NCBI GenBank assembly: GCA_963777625.1
Contig: CAVZRO010000011.1
Span: 1-64,000 of the forward strand
Reading direction: 5' to 3'
Length of the DNA: 64,000 bases
Source of the DNA: DATDIC01 sp963777625
GTDB taxonomy: Bacteria; Pseudomonadota; Alphaproteobacteria; Acetobacterales; Acetobacteraceae
Position 1 is the stretch's first letter, and each line of letters begins with the position of its first letter. Made by a program: the position numbers and the translations under genes. Below, in pieces: positions 62,874-64,000 of the stretch. Below the pieces are notes generated by a model that was not told the DNA's origin, made no database searches, and worked only from the letters and a program-made list of their open reading frames with translations.

Positions 62874-63428
62874 ATGAAATACGGTTACGCAAGGGTATCG
62901 CCGGGTAGCAAGAGCGAGAGCGTTGACGCACAGGCGCGGCAACTGACCAAGGCCGGATGCAAGAAGGTTTTCCGCGACGTGCATGTCAGCGGAGCCAAGA
63001 CCGACCGCGTGCAGCTTCGCCGCGTGATCGAGGCGCTTCAACCGGGTGACGTGCTGATGGTGACGCGGCTTGACCGGCTGGCGCGATCAACCTCCGACCT
63101 GTTGAACACCCTTGCCGCCATCACCGACAGGAAGGCCGGATTCTGGTCGCTAGGCGACGCATGGGCCGACACCACCACATCGCACGGGCGGCTGATGCTG
63201 ACCGTGCTAGGCGGGCTGGCGGAGTTCGAGCGCGACCTGATCCGGGCGCGCACGGCGGAAGGACGGCAGCGGGCCAAAGCGCGCGGCGTGAAGCTTGGCC
63301 GCAAGCCGAAACTCACGCCGCACCAGCAGCGGGAAGCACGGCGGCGGGCGGCAGCAGGCGAGCCAATCCGCGACGTTGCCCGCAGCTACAACGTCCACCA
63401 CAGCACGATTTCACGACTGGCAACGTGA
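62874..63428 (+). CDS. Serine recombinase (resolvase/invertase family)
   Basis: A 184-residue small serine recombinase. YARVS places the catalytic Ser at residue 9. GCKKVFRDVHVSGAKTDRVQ, VTRLDRLARSTSDLLNTLAA and GLAEFERDLIRARTAEGRQR follow in family order. The C-terminal helix-turn-helix is RDVARSYNVHHSTISRLAT. Similar proteins are found on plasmids and Tn3-like elements. The next gene is unknown cargo; a piece resembling the end of this gene recurs at the window edge. Confidence 0.9.
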   Translation: MKYGYARVSPGSKSESVDAQARQLTKAGCKKVFRDVHVSGAKTDRVQLRRVIEALQPGDVLMVTRLDRLARSTSDLLNTLAAITDRKAGFWSLGDAWADTTTSHGRLMLTVLGGLAEFERDLIRARTAEGRQRAKARGVKLGRKPKLTPHQQREARRRAAAGEPIRDVARSYNVHHSTISRLAT

Positions 63429-63483
63429 ACCCCGCAGAATTCGCGTGTAAAGAACAGCTACGGCATGTGGAGTATTCGGTGAT

Positions 63484-63945
63484 ATGGGGCATAGCGACCG
63501 AACCATTACGCTTTGGTCTCAGAACCCCAGAGACATCGCGCTCGATGAAGTCGAGGAGCTTGCGCACTCAATTCACGGACTCCTGCCAGACGATATCATT
63601 CTAGAGGTAAAGGGCAGAGACCAGCCGCCGGATGGAACGTATGGCGCCACTTGGTTCCAGATTCTACAGATCGTGCTCCCGGTCGGGACATTGATCGGAA
63701 AGGAACTCATACAAGAGATTACAAAAGCCTGTATCGAGTGGGCGAAGGCGCGGTTTATTCAAAAAGGCGGTGGCAGGCGGCCAGTGTATATTCCAATTTA
63801 TGGGCCAGATGGAGAGATCGTGAAGTCAGTGGTTATAAAAAATGCATCCGATGAGCCAGAGGATCGCACAGAACAGGATCAGAAGATGCACGCAAAATGG
63901 CAGGCGCGCCTAGCGGACAAAACCAAAGCCGATGACACCCGATGA
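63484..63945 (+). CDS. Unknown cargo protein next to the resolvase
   Basis: A 153-residue protein (MGHSDRTITLWSQNPRDIAL). A hydrophobic segment (FQILQIVLPVGTLIGKELIQ) is followed by an amphipathic helix (EITKACIEWAKARFIQ), then a short charged tail (RPVYIPIYGPDGEIVKSVVI). Lower GC than the core genome. I recognise no family. The predicted membrane helix suggests a small membrane-associated or immunity-like protein. Confidence 0.5.
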   Translation: MGHSDRTITLWSQNPRDIALDEVEELAHSIHGLLPDDIILEVKGRDQPPDGTYGATWFQILQIVLPVGTLIGKELIQEITKACIEWAKARFIQKGGGRRPVYIPIYGPDGEIVKSVVIKNASDEPEDRTEQDQKMHAKWQARLADKTKADDTR

Positions 63946-63964
63946 CAGGTGAAGTGGCCTCTCG

Positions 63965-64000
63965 GGCGCACAGTAGCATCGCCCGCAGCTACAATGTCAG
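63965..64000 (+). pseudogene. Partial second copy of resolvase helix-turn-helix (at window edge)
   Basis: The last 36 bases encode SSIARSYNV, close to DVARSYNV of the resolvase at 62874-63428; at the DNA level gcccgcagctacaa.gtc matches 63378-63395 in 17 of 18 positions. It continues past the window, so it may be a fragment or the end of another recombinase. Confidence 0.45.

Overview
The window is high-GC DNA that looks like an alphaproteobacterium of the Acetobacteraceae (Rhodospirillales). This is inferred from the mltB-rlpA-dacA-tmk gene order, the sdhCDAB and ybgC-tolQRAB layouts, an ELM1-like protein and several conserved proteins of the type found in that family. No rRNA, tRNA or CRISPR array was recognised.

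Layout. 0.2-3.1 kb: three frameshifted genes (radical SAM, enoyl-CoA hydratase, CoA-transferase III). 3.1-8.1 kb: secreted Q/S/N-rich protein, ribosomal L28, intact enoyl-CoA hydratase, ELM1-like protein and a large unknown protein. 8.2-10 kb: divergent LysR regulator and TSUP exporter. 10.3-18.7 kb: the cell-wall and nucleotide operon mltB-rlpA // dacA-tmk, split by a 4.7-kb island (about 12.0-16.8 kb) that carries a trypco2-domain protein, a protein with a membrane-fusion-protein-like domain and a large Gly-rich protein. 18.8-26.2 kb: gamma-glutamyltransferase, MntH with a probable MntR box, a Phd/VapC pair, dut, coaBC, ubiE and mutM. 26.2-30.1 kb: two convergent soluble hybrid histidine kinases. 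30.5-36.3 kb: alpha/beta hydrolase, DUF3445 protein, Nudix hydrolase and sdhCDAB. 36.5-40.2 kb: conserved hypothetical, class II aldolase with a nearby partial copy, and a cytochrome b561/catalase-like pair. 40.4-42.0 kb: a lower-GC P-loop ATPase. 42.3-43.5 kb: a three-gene nitrile hydratase/thiocyanate hydrolase-type set. 44.0-48.9 kb: smpB, dapA, slt, hydrolase, pgpA. 49.1-51.0 kb: nucleotidyltransferase genes of toxin/antitoxin type. 51.1-54.8 kb: dmeRF-like metal efflux, a MITE-like element, an IS701-family transposase and a His-rich small protein. 55.3-56.5 kb: methyltransferase and a hypothetical. 56.6-61.9 kb: ruvB-ybgC-tolQRAB, with pal missing. 62.0-64.0 kb: 32-bp tandem repeats, a GFA-family protein, a serine resolvase and unknown cargo.

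Two window-wide themes matter. First, many conserved genes (ubiE, mutM, sdhA, sdhB, sdhD, ybgC and others) carry single frameshifts, several of them exactly at homopolymers. This points to consensus errors in the assembly at least as much as to gene decay. Second, the intergenic DNA is rich in dispersed palindromic repeats: a 26-bp REP with at least ten copies, a triple-hairpin element and a 200-250-bp composite palindrome.

The best candidate for an undescribed system is the island inside the rlpA-dacA-tmk operon. It is bounded by a 26-bp direct repeat and a diverged second copy of the rlpA 3' end.
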